Shown here one piece after another: positions 6,930-13,699 of a stretch of DNA of 13,991 nt. A program made the translations under genes and the position numbers. Source of the stretch: Candidatus Omnitrophota bacterium (GTDB lineage Bacteria; Omnitrophota; Gorgyraeia; Gygaellales; JAHJCI01); contig JAHJCI010000101.1 in the NCBI GenBank assembly GCA_018813085.1, positions 1-13,991 of the forward strand, given 5' to 3'. How positions within the stretch are numbered: position 1 is the stretch's first letter; the number at the start of each line of letters is the position of its first letter. Under the pieces are notes generated by a model. That model did no database searches. It had not been told where the DNA came from and saw only the letters and a list, made by a program, of their open reading frames with translations.

Positions 6930-7289
6930 TTAAGGCATCTCTTTTTTTTCTTGATTCAAAAGATATCCCACTAAAATTGCCCAGGTCTTTGGCCCGACTT
7001 TGCCGTCAACAGTTAAGCCGTGCTTGGCCTGAAATTCCCTGATTGCCCTCTTGGTTAACGGCCCGGCATCTCCGTCAATTTCGCCTTTATAAAATCCGGA
7101 GTTTCTTAAGGCAATTTGTATATCCTGATTTGTTGGTTTATATGGCCCGGAGAGCTTTGGCACCTGGGGTAAAGTCAGCTCAACCGATGAAGGCCTCGAT
7201 TGCTGTTTAGTCGATTCCTCATCAACCGGGCTGCAGCCAACCAAAGAAAAGAAAATTATTAAAAGAAGATATGCAGTTGCTCTTATCAT
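6930..7289 (-). CDS. Lipoprotein with a C-terminal peptidoglycan-binding domain
   Basis: This 119-residue protein begins with a lipoprotein signal ending L-V-G-C (cysteine 19), then a Ser/Glu/Gln/Pro-rich linker of about 30 residues, then a PG_binding_1 domain (about 50-112): IQIALRNSGFYKGEIDGDAG, TKRAIREFQAKHGLTVDG, GPKTWAIL. This domain has three helices and binds peptidoglycan non-catalytically. There is no enzymatic domain, so the protein probably tethers a membrane to the wall or acts as an accessory factor. It starts 12 bases after the stop of the iron-sulfur protein gene, linking the Mrp-type operon to the envelope genes. The ribosome site before the ATG is weak (AGGG very close to the start), suggesting reliance on read-through translation from upstream. 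Confidence 0.9.
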   Translation of the reverse strand: MIRATAYLLLIIFFSLVGCSPVDEESTKQQSRPSSVELTLPQVPKLSGPYKPTNQDIQIALRNSGFYKGEIDGDAGPLTKRAIREFQAKHGLTVDGKVGPKTWAILVGYLLNQEKKEMP

Positions 7290-7301
7290 ACCCTGTGTTT
7301 T

Positions 7302-7898
7302 TTATGACTTAATTACTGCCTCGCGGCGGCAACGGGGACAGAGTATCTTAATACGGTCGGCGCGTAAGAATTCTTCTTCCTGCTTTGCTTCAGAAACAGC
7401 AGAAGAAAGTTTTTGACTCTTTAGATAAAAGAGCATCAGAGAGGGATTGGAGAAAGTTAAGGGGCCTAATTTCTTTGCAATCCATATAATCTGTTCATAT
7501 GGAGCAATTGCCTCGCCGCAATCCTGACAAACCACTAAATCTTTTCCTATCTCCTGCTTAAGGCTTTCCCGGTTCCCGGTTATTGCCAAGTCAAACTCAT
7601 GAGAAAGCATAATCCCTTTCTCGGTTAAGCAATTCGCCTGGCACTGCCCGCAAAAAATACAGATATCCCAACGTATCTCTAAAAGCCTTCTATTATCTAC
7701 ATCTCTCATGCTTAAGGCACCGCTGGGACAAACATTTACGCATGCGCCGCATCCAACGCAATCCTTTTCGTGGAATTCAGGCTTACCCCTGAATCTTTCA
7801 AAGGGCTGATGCGGCTGTTTGGGGAACTTAGAAGTATAGGGGCCTTTAACCAATGCCTTTATTGCTTCTATGAGTTCGCGTATTTTAGGGTATCTCAT
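7302..7898 (-). CDS. HycF/HyfH/NuoI-like protein with two [4Fe-4S] clusters
   Basis: This 198-residue protein has two ferredoxin motifs: C47-C50-C53-C57 (CVGCGACVNVCP) and C80-C83-C86-C90 (CIFCGQCQANC; the usual proline after the last cysteine is leucine). A C-terminal pair of CxxC motifs, C124/C127 and C187/C190, probably binds a further metal such as zinc, as in HycF/HyfH-type subunits of group 4 hydrogenases. There are no membrane helices. In relatives it carries electrons between ferredoxin or a catalytic subunit and the membrane arm of complex I-like enzymes (HycF, HyfH, MbhN, NuoI). Its ATG overlaps the mnhG stop (ATGA) with AGGAAG upstream, so it is translated with the antiporter genes. 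No NuoB-, NuoD- or NuoH-like partner is in the window. The iron-sulfur call is certain; the partner and reaction are inferred. Confidence 0.9.
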   Translation of the reverse strand: MRYPKIRELIEAIKALVKGPYTSKFPKQPHQPFERFRGKPEFHEKDCVGCGACVNVCPSGALSMRDVDNRRLLEIRWDICIFCGQCQANCLTEKGIMLSHEFDLAITGNRESLKQEIGKDLVVCQDCGEAIAPYEQIIWIAKKLGPLTFSNPSLMLFYLKSQKLSSAVSEAKQEEEFLRADRIKILCPRCRREAVIKS

Positions 7899-8221
7899 TT
7901 TTCGTCTTCCTGGTATTTATCGCACACGCTCCCCTGCCACAATTTCACGCCGGACTTATGCGCGGCCCTGGCTAAAGCGTGCGCGGCAACCGGAGAAGTC
8001 AGGATGATAAACAAAATACAAAGTATCGCCTTTATGCCAGCAGCAGAAAAACCCTTGAATAATAATGAGCCAAACAGAATACTGCAGGTGCCCAGGGTAA
8101 CTGCCTTGGTTGACGCCTGCAGGCGGTTATATACGTCCGGCATTCTGACTAAGCCGATACAGCCGAAGAAATCAAAAGCAATGCCGATTATTATAAAAAT
8201 GTACCCTATTATCTCATTCAT
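7895..8221 (-). CDS. mnhG: Mrp antiporter subunit G (MnhG/MbhC family)
   Basis: This 108-residue protein has three membrane helices and the family signature: IGYIFIIIGIAFDFFGCIGLVRMPDVYNRLQASTKAVTLG, then a Gly-rich helix and the third helix ending TSPVAAHALARAAH. MnhG is a small, essential subunit of Mrp-type Na+(Li+)/H+ antiporters, homologous to MbhC of membrane-bound hydrogenases. I chose the ATG at 8221, which matches the family's N-terminus and has AAGGAAG about 8 bases upstream; the open frame extends 23 codons further up, but that part is hydrophilic read-in from mnhF. Its start overlaps the end of mnhF by 8 bases and its stop overlaps the ferredoxin-like gene start by 4. Confidence 0.95.
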   Translation of the reverse strand: MNEIIGYIFIIIGIAFDFFGCIGLVRMPDVYNRLQASTKAVTLGTCSILFGSLLFKGFSAAGIKAILCILFIILTSPVAAHALARAAHKSGVKLWQGSVCDKYQEDEK

Positions 8222-8567
8222 CAAGATTTCTTCCTTCAAGATACTTGGCCAATGCCAGGCTTGATATAAAACTCTGCAAAGCCCAGGCAATGCCGATATC
8301 GATATACCAATCCCTGCCGGTGGAAATCCCCAATAAAGCGCAAAATCCTAAAATAAGAATACCCAGGATATCGATTGCAACAATCCGGTCAGCAGGCGTA
8401 GGCCCTCTTAATATTCTCCAGAGGCAGAATAAGGCGCAGATAATCAGTACATTGAATCCTCTCTGAAGAAATACAGACTGCCATCCCAGCAGGGAAGGCA
8501 GAGGATAAAAAATAACCGCTGTCAATACGGCAATAATTATTATTAAACCCAGAATCCAACGCTTCAT
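8214..8567 (-). CDS. mnhF: Mrp antiporter subunit F (MnhF/MbhB family) with an extra N-terminal helix
   Basis: The conserved core begins near residue 38 (FNVLIICALFCLWRILRGPTPADRIVAIDILG), with the family signature RGPTxADR at 54-61, and continues through two more helices. MnhF is a small membrane subunit of the Mrp antiporter. At 117 residues it is longer than the usual 85-95 because about 30 residues, a strongly hydrophobic helix (WILGLIIIIAVLTAVIFYPL), precede the core. No in-frame ATG/GTG with a good ribosome site is apparent at the usual start, and the first ATG lies only 3 bases after the mnhE stop, so the longer form seems likely. The extra helix resembles the first helix of MbhE-type proteins but is too short to assign. 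Core call certain; extension uncertain. Confidence 0.92.
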   Translation of the reverse strand: MKRWILGLIIIIAVLTAVIFYPLPSLLGWQSVFLQRGFNVLIICALFCLWRILRGPTPADRIVAIDILGILILGFCALLGISTGRDWYIDIGIAWALQSFISSLALAKYLEGRNLDE

Positions 8568-8570
8568 CTT

Positions 8571-9068
8571 TTAATCAAATATTTTTCTTAATATCCGTTC
8601 AAACCTTTGCACGATCAATGCCGTTGCCTTTTCAACATCCTCCTGTTTTACGTCGATCCAATGAACATAGAGGTAGCCCTTCTCCTGGTCTATGTCGACG
8701 CTTAAGGTTCCGGGAGTCAGTGTTATCGAATTCGCTAAAAACGTAAGCGCGGTATCGGATTTAAGAGTGGTTTTTACCTTAACGATACCGGGGTTAATCG
8801 GCCTCTTGGGATGAATTACACGATAGGCAACGTCGATATTTGCCTTAATACATTCCCAGAAAAAAATCGGTAAATAATAAAGAAACCATAAATAACGGCT
8901 TGCATGTTTAAATACGTAAGGCCTTTTTACAAACATATCCCCGGTCATATATGAGACAAAAGCGGCTACAAAAATGCCTACTAATAAATGCCTCCAATCA
9001 ACGGACCAGGATAAACCCAACCAAACTAATAACCCCAGAAAGAATAAAATGATTCTGCTTTTATTCAT
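8571..9068 (-). CDS. mnhE: Mrp antiporter subunit E (MnhE/MbhA family)
   Basis: This 165-residue protein has two or three N-terminal membrane helices (ILFFLGLLVWLGLSW, LLVGIFVAAFVSYMTGDMF, WFLYYLPIFFWECIKANIDVAYRV) followed by a soluble domain containing the MnhE signature LTFLANSITLTPGTLSVDI at about 108-126 and YLYVHWIDV. The length matches the family (about 158-170). MnhE is needed for assembly and activity of Mrp complexes and forms part of the domain-swapped membrane core. It starts 2 bases after the mnhD stop; AGGAGC lies inside the end of mnhD, somewhat far (12 bases) from the ATG, so translational coupling is likely. Confidence 0.96.
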   Translation of the reverse strand: MNKSRIILFFLGLLVWLGLSWSVDWRHLLVGIFVAAFVSYMTGDMFVKRPYVFKHASRYLWFLYYLPIFFWECIKANIDVAYRVIHPKRPINPGIVKVKTTLKSDTALTFLANSITLTPGTLSVDIDQEKGYLYVHWIDVKQEDVEKATALIVQRFERILRKIFD

Positions 9069-9070
9069 TA

Positions 9071-10570
9071 TTATTTCATAGCTCCTAAAACAATACCGGC
9101 GTATTCCTCGCCTGCAAGCATAACATTAACCGCTGGCTCAAGAAAAATCCGGCTAAGCTCAGGTAAATAGATTACTCCTGCCAGCAAACAGATAATAGAT
9201 AATGTAACCATAGCCAGCTTCATAGACCAAGGCACCTCTTTTATCTTTTCCCATTTTTTATTTAATTCTCCGAAGAAAGCGTATCTTTGCAATTTCAGAT
9301 AGTAGGCCAGGGTTAATATACTTATCAATACAGCAATAATTGCGGAACCAAAATATTTAGCCTGAATTGCTGCGACAATGATTATTAATTTACTCCAGAA
9401 CCCGCTCAGCGGAGGAATGCCGGATATTGACATTGAAGCCACAAGACTGGTGTATCCGGTGACCGGAAGACGCTTGTTCAATCCTCCCATCTGCCCTAAA
9501 TCCCTTGTTTTGATGGAGTATTCTACCGCTCCAGAATTTAAGAAGAGCAAGGATTTAAATATAGCATGGTTGGCCAAGTGAAACAACCCACCTAAAATTG
9601 CCAACGGCGTGCCTATGCCGATAGCAAAAATAATATAACCGATCTGACTGATACTTGAGTAAGCGAGCATCCTTTTAATATCACTTTGTCCGATTGCCAA
9701 GAAAGCTACTATGCTCATAGAGATAATGCCTAAGATTACCAAAAGAAAAGACAACGCTGCTGAGATACCTATTACATTAAAGAAAACTCGACAAAGAGCA
9801 TACACGCCCAAGGTCTTTATAAATACCCCAGAAAGCATTGCGGAGATCGGTGCGGGTGCGGAAGGATGCGCATCAGGAAGCCAGGCATGAAACGGCACAA
9901 TCGCTGCTTTTAAGCCAAAACCCATTAAAAACAATACGCTAATAAAGCTGACGATATTAGAATGGCCCTTGGCTGCCAGAACCACACAGATATCCGCCAT
10001 ATTCAAAGAAGATGTGTAACTATAAAGCAAACCGATTCCCAGAAGAATAAAACTGGAGGCGACCGAACCCATTATTGAATATTTAAATGAGGCTTCTAAT
10101 TCCTCGGATTCTGTGCCGAAAGCAACCAGGGCGTAACTGGCAATAGCGGCAATTTCCAGGAAGACAAAGAGGTTAAACATATCACCGGTAATAATTACGC
10201 CGTTCATACCCGCCAGCATAAGCATGAATAAGGTATAAAATCTATATTTGGAAGTATACTTATCCATATAATTTATGGAATATACGGCTACGAGAAAGGA
10301 AACGATATTCAAGATTATCAACATAAAACAAGACAAGCCATCCAAAACCATACAAATACCAAGCGGCGGGATACCGCCCCAACCGCCGACTTTATATACC
10401 ATAACTGGCAAGGAGCCGGAATGTAGAACCCGCAGCGCAAAAAAGGATAATACTAAAAGCGCTAAGCTCGCTAAATTAGCCAATATATCGCCAGCCCAAC
10501 GAAATTTTTTTCCGATTAGCGAAATAACGAAAGCTGCTGCCAAAGGTATAACTACAAATAATGGTAACAT
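9071..10570 (-). CDS. mnhD: Mrp antiporter subunit D (MnhD/MbhH, NuoN-like proton channel subunit)
   Basis: This 499-residue, roughly 14-helix protein belongs to the antiporter-like family of complex I (NuoL/M/N), and its length matches MnhD. Key residues are intact: Glu139 in TM5 (NLFVFLEIAAIASY), Lys221 in TM7 (FGLKAAIVPFHAWLPDAHPSAP) and Lys252 in TM8 (SAMLSGVFIKTLGVYAL), followed by IKRMLAYSSISQIGYI and GGLFHLANHAIFKSLLFL. These residues form the transmembrane proton path. It presumably carries out proton or Na+ translocation as one of two antiporter-like subunits, alongside the NuoL-like protein upstream. It starts 12 bases after mnhC with only a weak ribosome site (GGGG 12 bases away). 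Confidence 0.97.
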   Translation of the reverse strand: MLPLFVVIPLAAAFVISLIGKKFRWAGDILANLASLALLVLSFFALRVLHSGSLPVMVYKVGGWGGIPPLGICMVLDGLSCFMLIILNIVSFLVAVYSINYMDKYTSKYRFYTLFMLMLAGMNGVIITGDMFNLFVFLEIAAIASYALVAFGTESEELEASFKYSIMGSVASSFILLGIGLLYSYTSSLNMADICVVLAAKGHSNIVSFISVLFLMGFGLKAAIVPFHAWLPDAHPSAPAPISAMLSGVFIKTLGVYALCRVFFNVIGISAALSFLLVILGIISMSIVAFLAIGQSDIKRMLAYSSISQIGYIIFAIGIGTPLAILGGLFHLANHAIFKSLLFLNSGAVEYSIKTRDLGQMGGLNKRLPVTGYTSLVASMSISGIPPLSGFWSKLIIIVAAIQAKYFGSAIIAVLISILTLAYYLKLQRYAFFGELNKKWEKIKEVPWSMKLAMVTLSIICLLAGVIYLPELSRIFLEPAVNVMLAGEEYAGIVLGAMK

Positions 10571-10582
10571 TTCTCTACTTAA

Positions 10583-10921
10583 CTACCCCTTAAGTTTATT
10601 AATCCTGGTTATATCAAATGTTCCGTATTTATCGTAAATTCTTATTGCAATAGCAACAATTAAAGCAGTAGTCGCCAAACCGATAACAATGGCAGTAAGG
10701 ACTATGGCCTGGACTAAGGGATCAACCATATTCACAATCTCCTGGTCTGCTGCCAATATTGGCGCCCGGCCGTGTATGCGGTATCCGGCAAGGACAAAAA
10801 ACAGGTTTACCGCATATTCGATAATAGCCAAGCCGATAATAATCTTGATCAGGTTCCTTTTCCTTAATATACAGTAAAGCCCTACGCAAAAAAGAACCAA
10901 ACATAGAAAATATGCGCTCAT
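10583..10921 (-). CDS. mnhC: Mrp antiporter subunit C (MnhC/MbhG, NuoK-like)
   Basis: This 112-residue, three-helix protein is the NuoK homologue of Mrp complexes. It keeps the buried glutamate in the second helix (Glu35 in IIIGLAIIEYAVNL) and the hallmark DPLVQAIVLTAIVIGLATTAL starting at Asp67. In the family this subunit lines part of the ion path between the antiporter-like subunits. The length matches MnhC (about 113). The start codon overlaps the mnhB stop as ATGA, and GAGGAAG provides the ribosome site. Confidence 0.97.
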   Translation of the reverse strand: MSAYFLCLVLFCVGLYCILRKRNLIKIIIGLAIIEYAVNLFFVLAGYRIHGRAPILAADQEIVNMVDPLVQAIVLTAIVIGLATTALIVAIAIRIYDKYGTFDITRINKLKG

Positions 10922-11361
10922 TCTTCCTCTTTCCTGGATAAAACAACCAAAGCTACAAATATAAGAAATAGCCCTGCTGCGACTTTAAAACATATCGCAA
11001 TATTATATAACGGTATCGTCCCTGCGCTGAAAAGACTAAAAGGTTCGCCTTTACTCAAGAAATTAAGAAAGAAATACCCGCCTGCAAATCCGATAATAGC
11101 GACTGACAAGAAGATTATCGCGCCCAAGTTCTCAAAAAAAGAAGCCCGCGCCTGGTTCAATTTTTTAAAAGCCATATCCTTGCCAAAGGCAAGCATTATA
11201 TGGATAAAAGACAAGGCAATAATTACGCCTCCCGGAAAGCCTCCGCCGGGAGAAAGGTGCCCGTGTAAAACGATATATATCCCGTAAAGCAATATTAAGC
11301 CTACGGTCAGCCGGGTAATCGTCTTAACAATTAATGTCATTCCTGTTTGATTGGCCTTCAC
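10918..11361 (-). CDS. mnhB: Mrp antiporter subunit B (MnhB/MbhF family)
   Basis: This 147-residue, four-helix protein has the family signature HGHLSPGGGFPGGV (residues 33-46) after the first helix, two middle helices (ENLGAIIFLSVAIIGFAGGYF and the following loop) and a final helix NIAICFKVAAGLFLIFVALVVL. MnhB is part of the conserved membrane core of Mrp and MBH complexes. The chosen start is a GTG at 11361, one base after the stop of the MbhD-MbhE fusion gene, with AAGGA 6 bases upstream; an ATG seven codons later is possible but has AGGA too close. The length matches the family. Confidence 0.95.
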   Translation of the reverse strand: MKANQTGMTLIVKTITRLTVGLILLYGIYIVLHGHLSPGGGFPGGVIIALSFIHIMLAFGKDMAFKKLNQARASFFENLGAIIFLSVAIIGFAGGYFFLNFLSKGEPFSLFSAGTIPLYNIAICFKVAAGLFLIFVALVVLSRKEEE

Positions 11362-11362
11362 T

Positions 11363-11884
11363 TTATTCCTTTTTCCTTCCTATCCTTCTCATCACTACCA
11401 TAACGCCCATCACCGCAGTAAATAACACCGTTGCTTCGCCAAGGGTATCGTAGGCGCGAAAATCTAATATTACCGAGGTAACAAGGTTCGCCGAACCTGT
11501 TCTCAAAAACCCTTCTCTTAAATAATTTGAGGCCACCCTGAGTAAGGGCTTGCCAAAGCCCGGTAAATCATGTAAGGAAATGAAAGCAAGCAGCAAGAAA
11601 ACTACAATAAACAAGAGCGTAGAAAAAGTATTAAAATGCCAACGCCCGGACTTAATCAAGGGTAAATCTCTTTTTATGGTTGCGCGGATAAGTATAATCA
11701 AACAAAGTATCTCAACCACCAACTGGGTAATTGCCAAATCCGGCGCCTTCAGAACAAGAAAAACCAAAGAAAGCCCAAGGCCTACCGCCCCTACCGCTAC
11801 AACGCTGGATATCAGGTCCCCGACCTCAACGGCAACTATCGCCCCGACAATCATAAATAAAAGTAACAAGTGCAGTTCAATCAT
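11363..11884 (-). CDS. MbhD-MbhE fusion (equivalent to the C-terminal part of MnhA)
   Basis: This 173-residue protein joins two domains. The first (about 1-75) is the MbhD/DUF4040 fold: three helices with LKAPDLAITQLVVE (45-58), in which the lysine, aspartate and glutamate of the ion path are present. The second (about 85-173) is MbhE-like: a helix followed by ANLVTSVILDFRAYDTLGEATVLFTAVMGVMVV, with the signature DFRxxDTLGE. In ordinary Mrp antiporters both are fused to the end of the large MnhA protein; in Pyrococcus Mbh they are separate genes. Here they are fused together but apart from the NuoL-like gene. The ATG at 11884 matches the family N-terminus (MIEL...); an upstream TTG at 11920 is an alternative with a palindrome over it. 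The ribosome site is unclear. Confidence 0.9.
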   Translation of the reverse strand: MIELHLLLLFMIVGAIVAVEVGDLISSVVAVGAVGLGLSLVFLVLKAPDLAITQLVVEILCLIILIRATIKRDLPLIKSGRWHFNTFSTLLFIVVFLLLAFISLHDLPGFGKPLLRVASNYLREGFLRTGSANLVTSVILDFRAYDTLGEATVLFTAVMGVMVVMRRIGRKKE

Positions 11885-11910
11885 CTCAGTGAAACCTAAC
11901 CTTATCCTTT

Positions 11911-12020
11911 GCTTGAACAAGCTGAAATTCTCTACGACAATTTCAGCTTAAGCTTCGGGATAATTCGCAGACGGCCTTCGGCCTATAACTTACATTGCTC
12001 TTACGAGCTCCGTAAGTTAT
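11911..12020. repeat. Cluster of palindromes in the gap between the NuoL-like and MbhD-MbhE genes
   Basis: Four hairpins are packed into 110 bases: ATAACTTAC (11985-11993) with GTAAGTTAT (12012-12020), enclosing GCTC-TTAC-GAGC (11997-12008); GGCC-TTC-GGCC (11973-11983); AAGCTGAAATT (11919-11929) with AATTTCAGCTT (11939-11949), a perfect 11-bp stem with a 9-base loop; and GCTTG-AA-CAAGC (11911-11922). The first includes the stop codon of the NuoL-like gene. No T-tract follows any of them on the minus strand. This is the only sizeable gap within the antiporter gene run. Confidence 0.7.
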
Positions 12021-13699
12021 CTGCTCAGTATAAAAAACATAACAATCATCCCTAACAGACACCAAACCATATAAGTCGGCAGTATTCCGTTATGCAAATA
12101 ACGCAAAAATCCCGTAACGCTAAAAACTGCCCTGCGGCCCTGCTCATAAATATCAAAGAATTTGGCCTCGGCAAGTTTATAAACCTTTGCCAGAATACTT
12201 ATCTCTTTAATCGTATTGTAAAATTCCGTTCCCGAAACCCGGCTTTCCTGCACAACTTTCGTCTCTGCTCCGATAAAAGGCGAATCCTGCCTAAAAGACA
12301 ATTTTAGTTTGCTTAGTTGAAATACAATTAACCCCAAGATTAATCCGGCAATTATCAGTGCAGTGGCTAAACCCGGAGACCAGAAGCCGAGAAAATCAGT
12401 AGCGACTAATGAGTACTGAGGGTTCAGGGAAGTAAGAATAAAAAGCCTTAAGGGAATCGAAAAAGCAAACACACCGAACAAAATACAGATGCCCGCTAAT
12501 ATTATACAAGGAAGCCACATTGTCCAGTTAACCTCTTTTACCCGCTCACTCGCTGACCCGCTAACGCGCTGACCTAAAAATGTGGCATGAATTAACTTCA
12601 TAAAACTGGCCAGGGTTAAGCCGGAACCGATCATCGCCGCTACAAGACAAAAAATAGTCGTAACGCGTAATCCGTAACTAACAACTCCTAATTGCGAAAT
12701 CAAACCCTGGTAGACCATCCACTTAGAAACAAACCCGTTAAACGGCGGAACTCCTGATATAGCAAGACTTGCAATCAAACAGGATAAGTAGGTAAGCGGC
12801 ATAATCTTGCCTAAGCCACCTAGCTGATTAAGCTCTGATGTCTTTGTTTTACTCTCTACATTACCGCCTACCAAGAACAAACAGGTTTTATATAGGGTAT
12901 TGTTGAGCATGTGAAATATGCCGCCAGCAATACCAACAGGAGTACCGGTAGCAATGCCTAAAACCATGTAACCAACCTGAGAAATAGCATGATAGCCTAG
13001 CAATCTTTTAAGATTGTGCTGCACCAGGGCCATCATAACCCCTGCTAAAATGGTAAAAGCTCCAATGAGCATCAATATAATGTTCATTGCTTGATTCATT
13101 GAGAAAATATTCAGATAAATGCGAGCAAAAAGATAAATTCCTAATAATTTATCTAAAGACGCGGGAAGGAATGCTACTACCGGTAAGGGTGCGGATTCAG
13201 CACAGTCTGGAATCCAGGAATGAAACGGCATTACCCCGGCTTTAGCAAAACAGGCTATAGCTAAACATAGAAAAGCCAATATACTCAGCGGTGAACTACT
13301 AACCGCTAAATGCATCTTATCCATCTGATATGTTCCGGTTAAATAATAAATAATAGCAATTCCCAGTAGCATCAGACAATCCGAGCCACCAATAATAATA
13401 AAGGCTTTCTTTGCCGCGTTTTCACTACCTTTGCCGCCCATATTAATAAGTATATATAAAGTAAGCCCCAGGAATCCCCAGAAGACTAAAAGCAGGATTA
13501 GATTATTTGCCAAGACTGCGCCAATTGAGGCAAGTGCAGTTAAAACTATCCAGAAATAATATTGAGAGAGGCGGGATTTCCCTCTCATAAATCGCAGTGA
13601 ATAAAGTATAATTAAGACAGAAAACACTGCTATAGCTAAAACAACGAAACCGTTTAAGTAATCAAGCTTAAATAATGGATATAATGCGCTAAGATTCAT
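12017..13699 (-). CDS. NuoL/HyfB-like antiporter subunit of the Mrp-type complex (N-terminal part of MnhA equivalent)
   Basis: This 560-residue polytopic protein belongs to the NuoL/M/N antiporter-like family. Conserved parts: Lys153 in TM7 (ACFAKAGVMPFHSWIPD), Lys184 in TM8 (LPASLDKLLGIYLFAR), HNLKRLLGYHAISQVGYMVLG, GGIFHMLNNTLYKTCLFLVGG and ISGVPPFNGFVSKW. After about 14 helices there is an 80-residue amphipathic stretch (EFYNTIKEISILAKVYKLAEAK and onward) and a last helix PTYMVWCLLGMIVMFFIL, like the lateral helix of NuoL. It lacks the MbhD/MbhE parts that follow in MnhA. Unusually, the TM5 glutamate of the family is glycine here (Gly75 in LLLVFWGFLGLTLY). The ATG overlaps the stop of a small upstream ORF (ATGA), with AAAGGGTG as ribosome site. 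An 8-base tandem repeat lies in the coding region. Likely a proton or Na+ translocating subunit, possibly altered. Confidence 0.92.
   Translation of the reverse strand: MNLSALYPLFKLDYLNGFVVLAIAVFSVLIILYSLRFMRGKSRLSQYYFWIVLTALASIGAVLANNLILLLVFWGFLGLTLYILINMGGKGSENAAKKAFIIIGGSDCLMLLGIAIIYYLTGTYQMDKMHLAVSSSPLSILAFLCLAIACFAKAGVMPFHSWIPDCAESAPLPVVAFLPASLDKLLGIYLFARIYLNIFSMNQAMNIILMLIGAFTILAGVMMALVQHNLKRLLGYHAISQVGYMVLGIATGTPVGIAGGIFHMLNNTLYKTCLFLVGGNVESKTKTSELNQLGGLGKIMPLTYLSCLIASLAISGVPPFNGFVSKWMVYQGLISQLGVVSYGLRVTTIFCLVAAMIGSGLTLASFMKLIHATFLGQRVSGSASERVKEVNWTMWLPCIILAGICILFGVFAFSIPLRLFILTSLNPQYSLVATDFLGFWSPGLATALIIAGLILGLIVFQLSKLKLSFRQDSPFIGAETKVVQESRVSGTEFYNTIKEISILAKVYKLAEAKFFDIYEQGRRAVFSVTGFLRYLHNGILPTYMVWCLLGMIVMFFILSR
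12542..12573 (-). repeat. Four degenerate 8-bp tandem units inside the NuoL-like gene
   Basis: Read on the minus strand the units are GTCAGCGC, GTTAGCGG, GTCAGCGA and GTGAGCGG (consensus GTNAGCGN; also two 16-bp units with 14 of 16 identical). They encode a Ser/Arg-rich loop (QRVSGSASERV) between membrane segments. The unit length is not a multiple of three, but four units plus flanks keep the frame. The patch is GC-rich against its surroundings. Confidence 0.6.

Noticed and set aside
7302..7898. Ordinary soluble 2[4Fe-4S] ferredoxin
   Set aside because: It is too long (198 residues) and has the extra C-terminal CxxC pairs of HycF/HyfH-type subunits.
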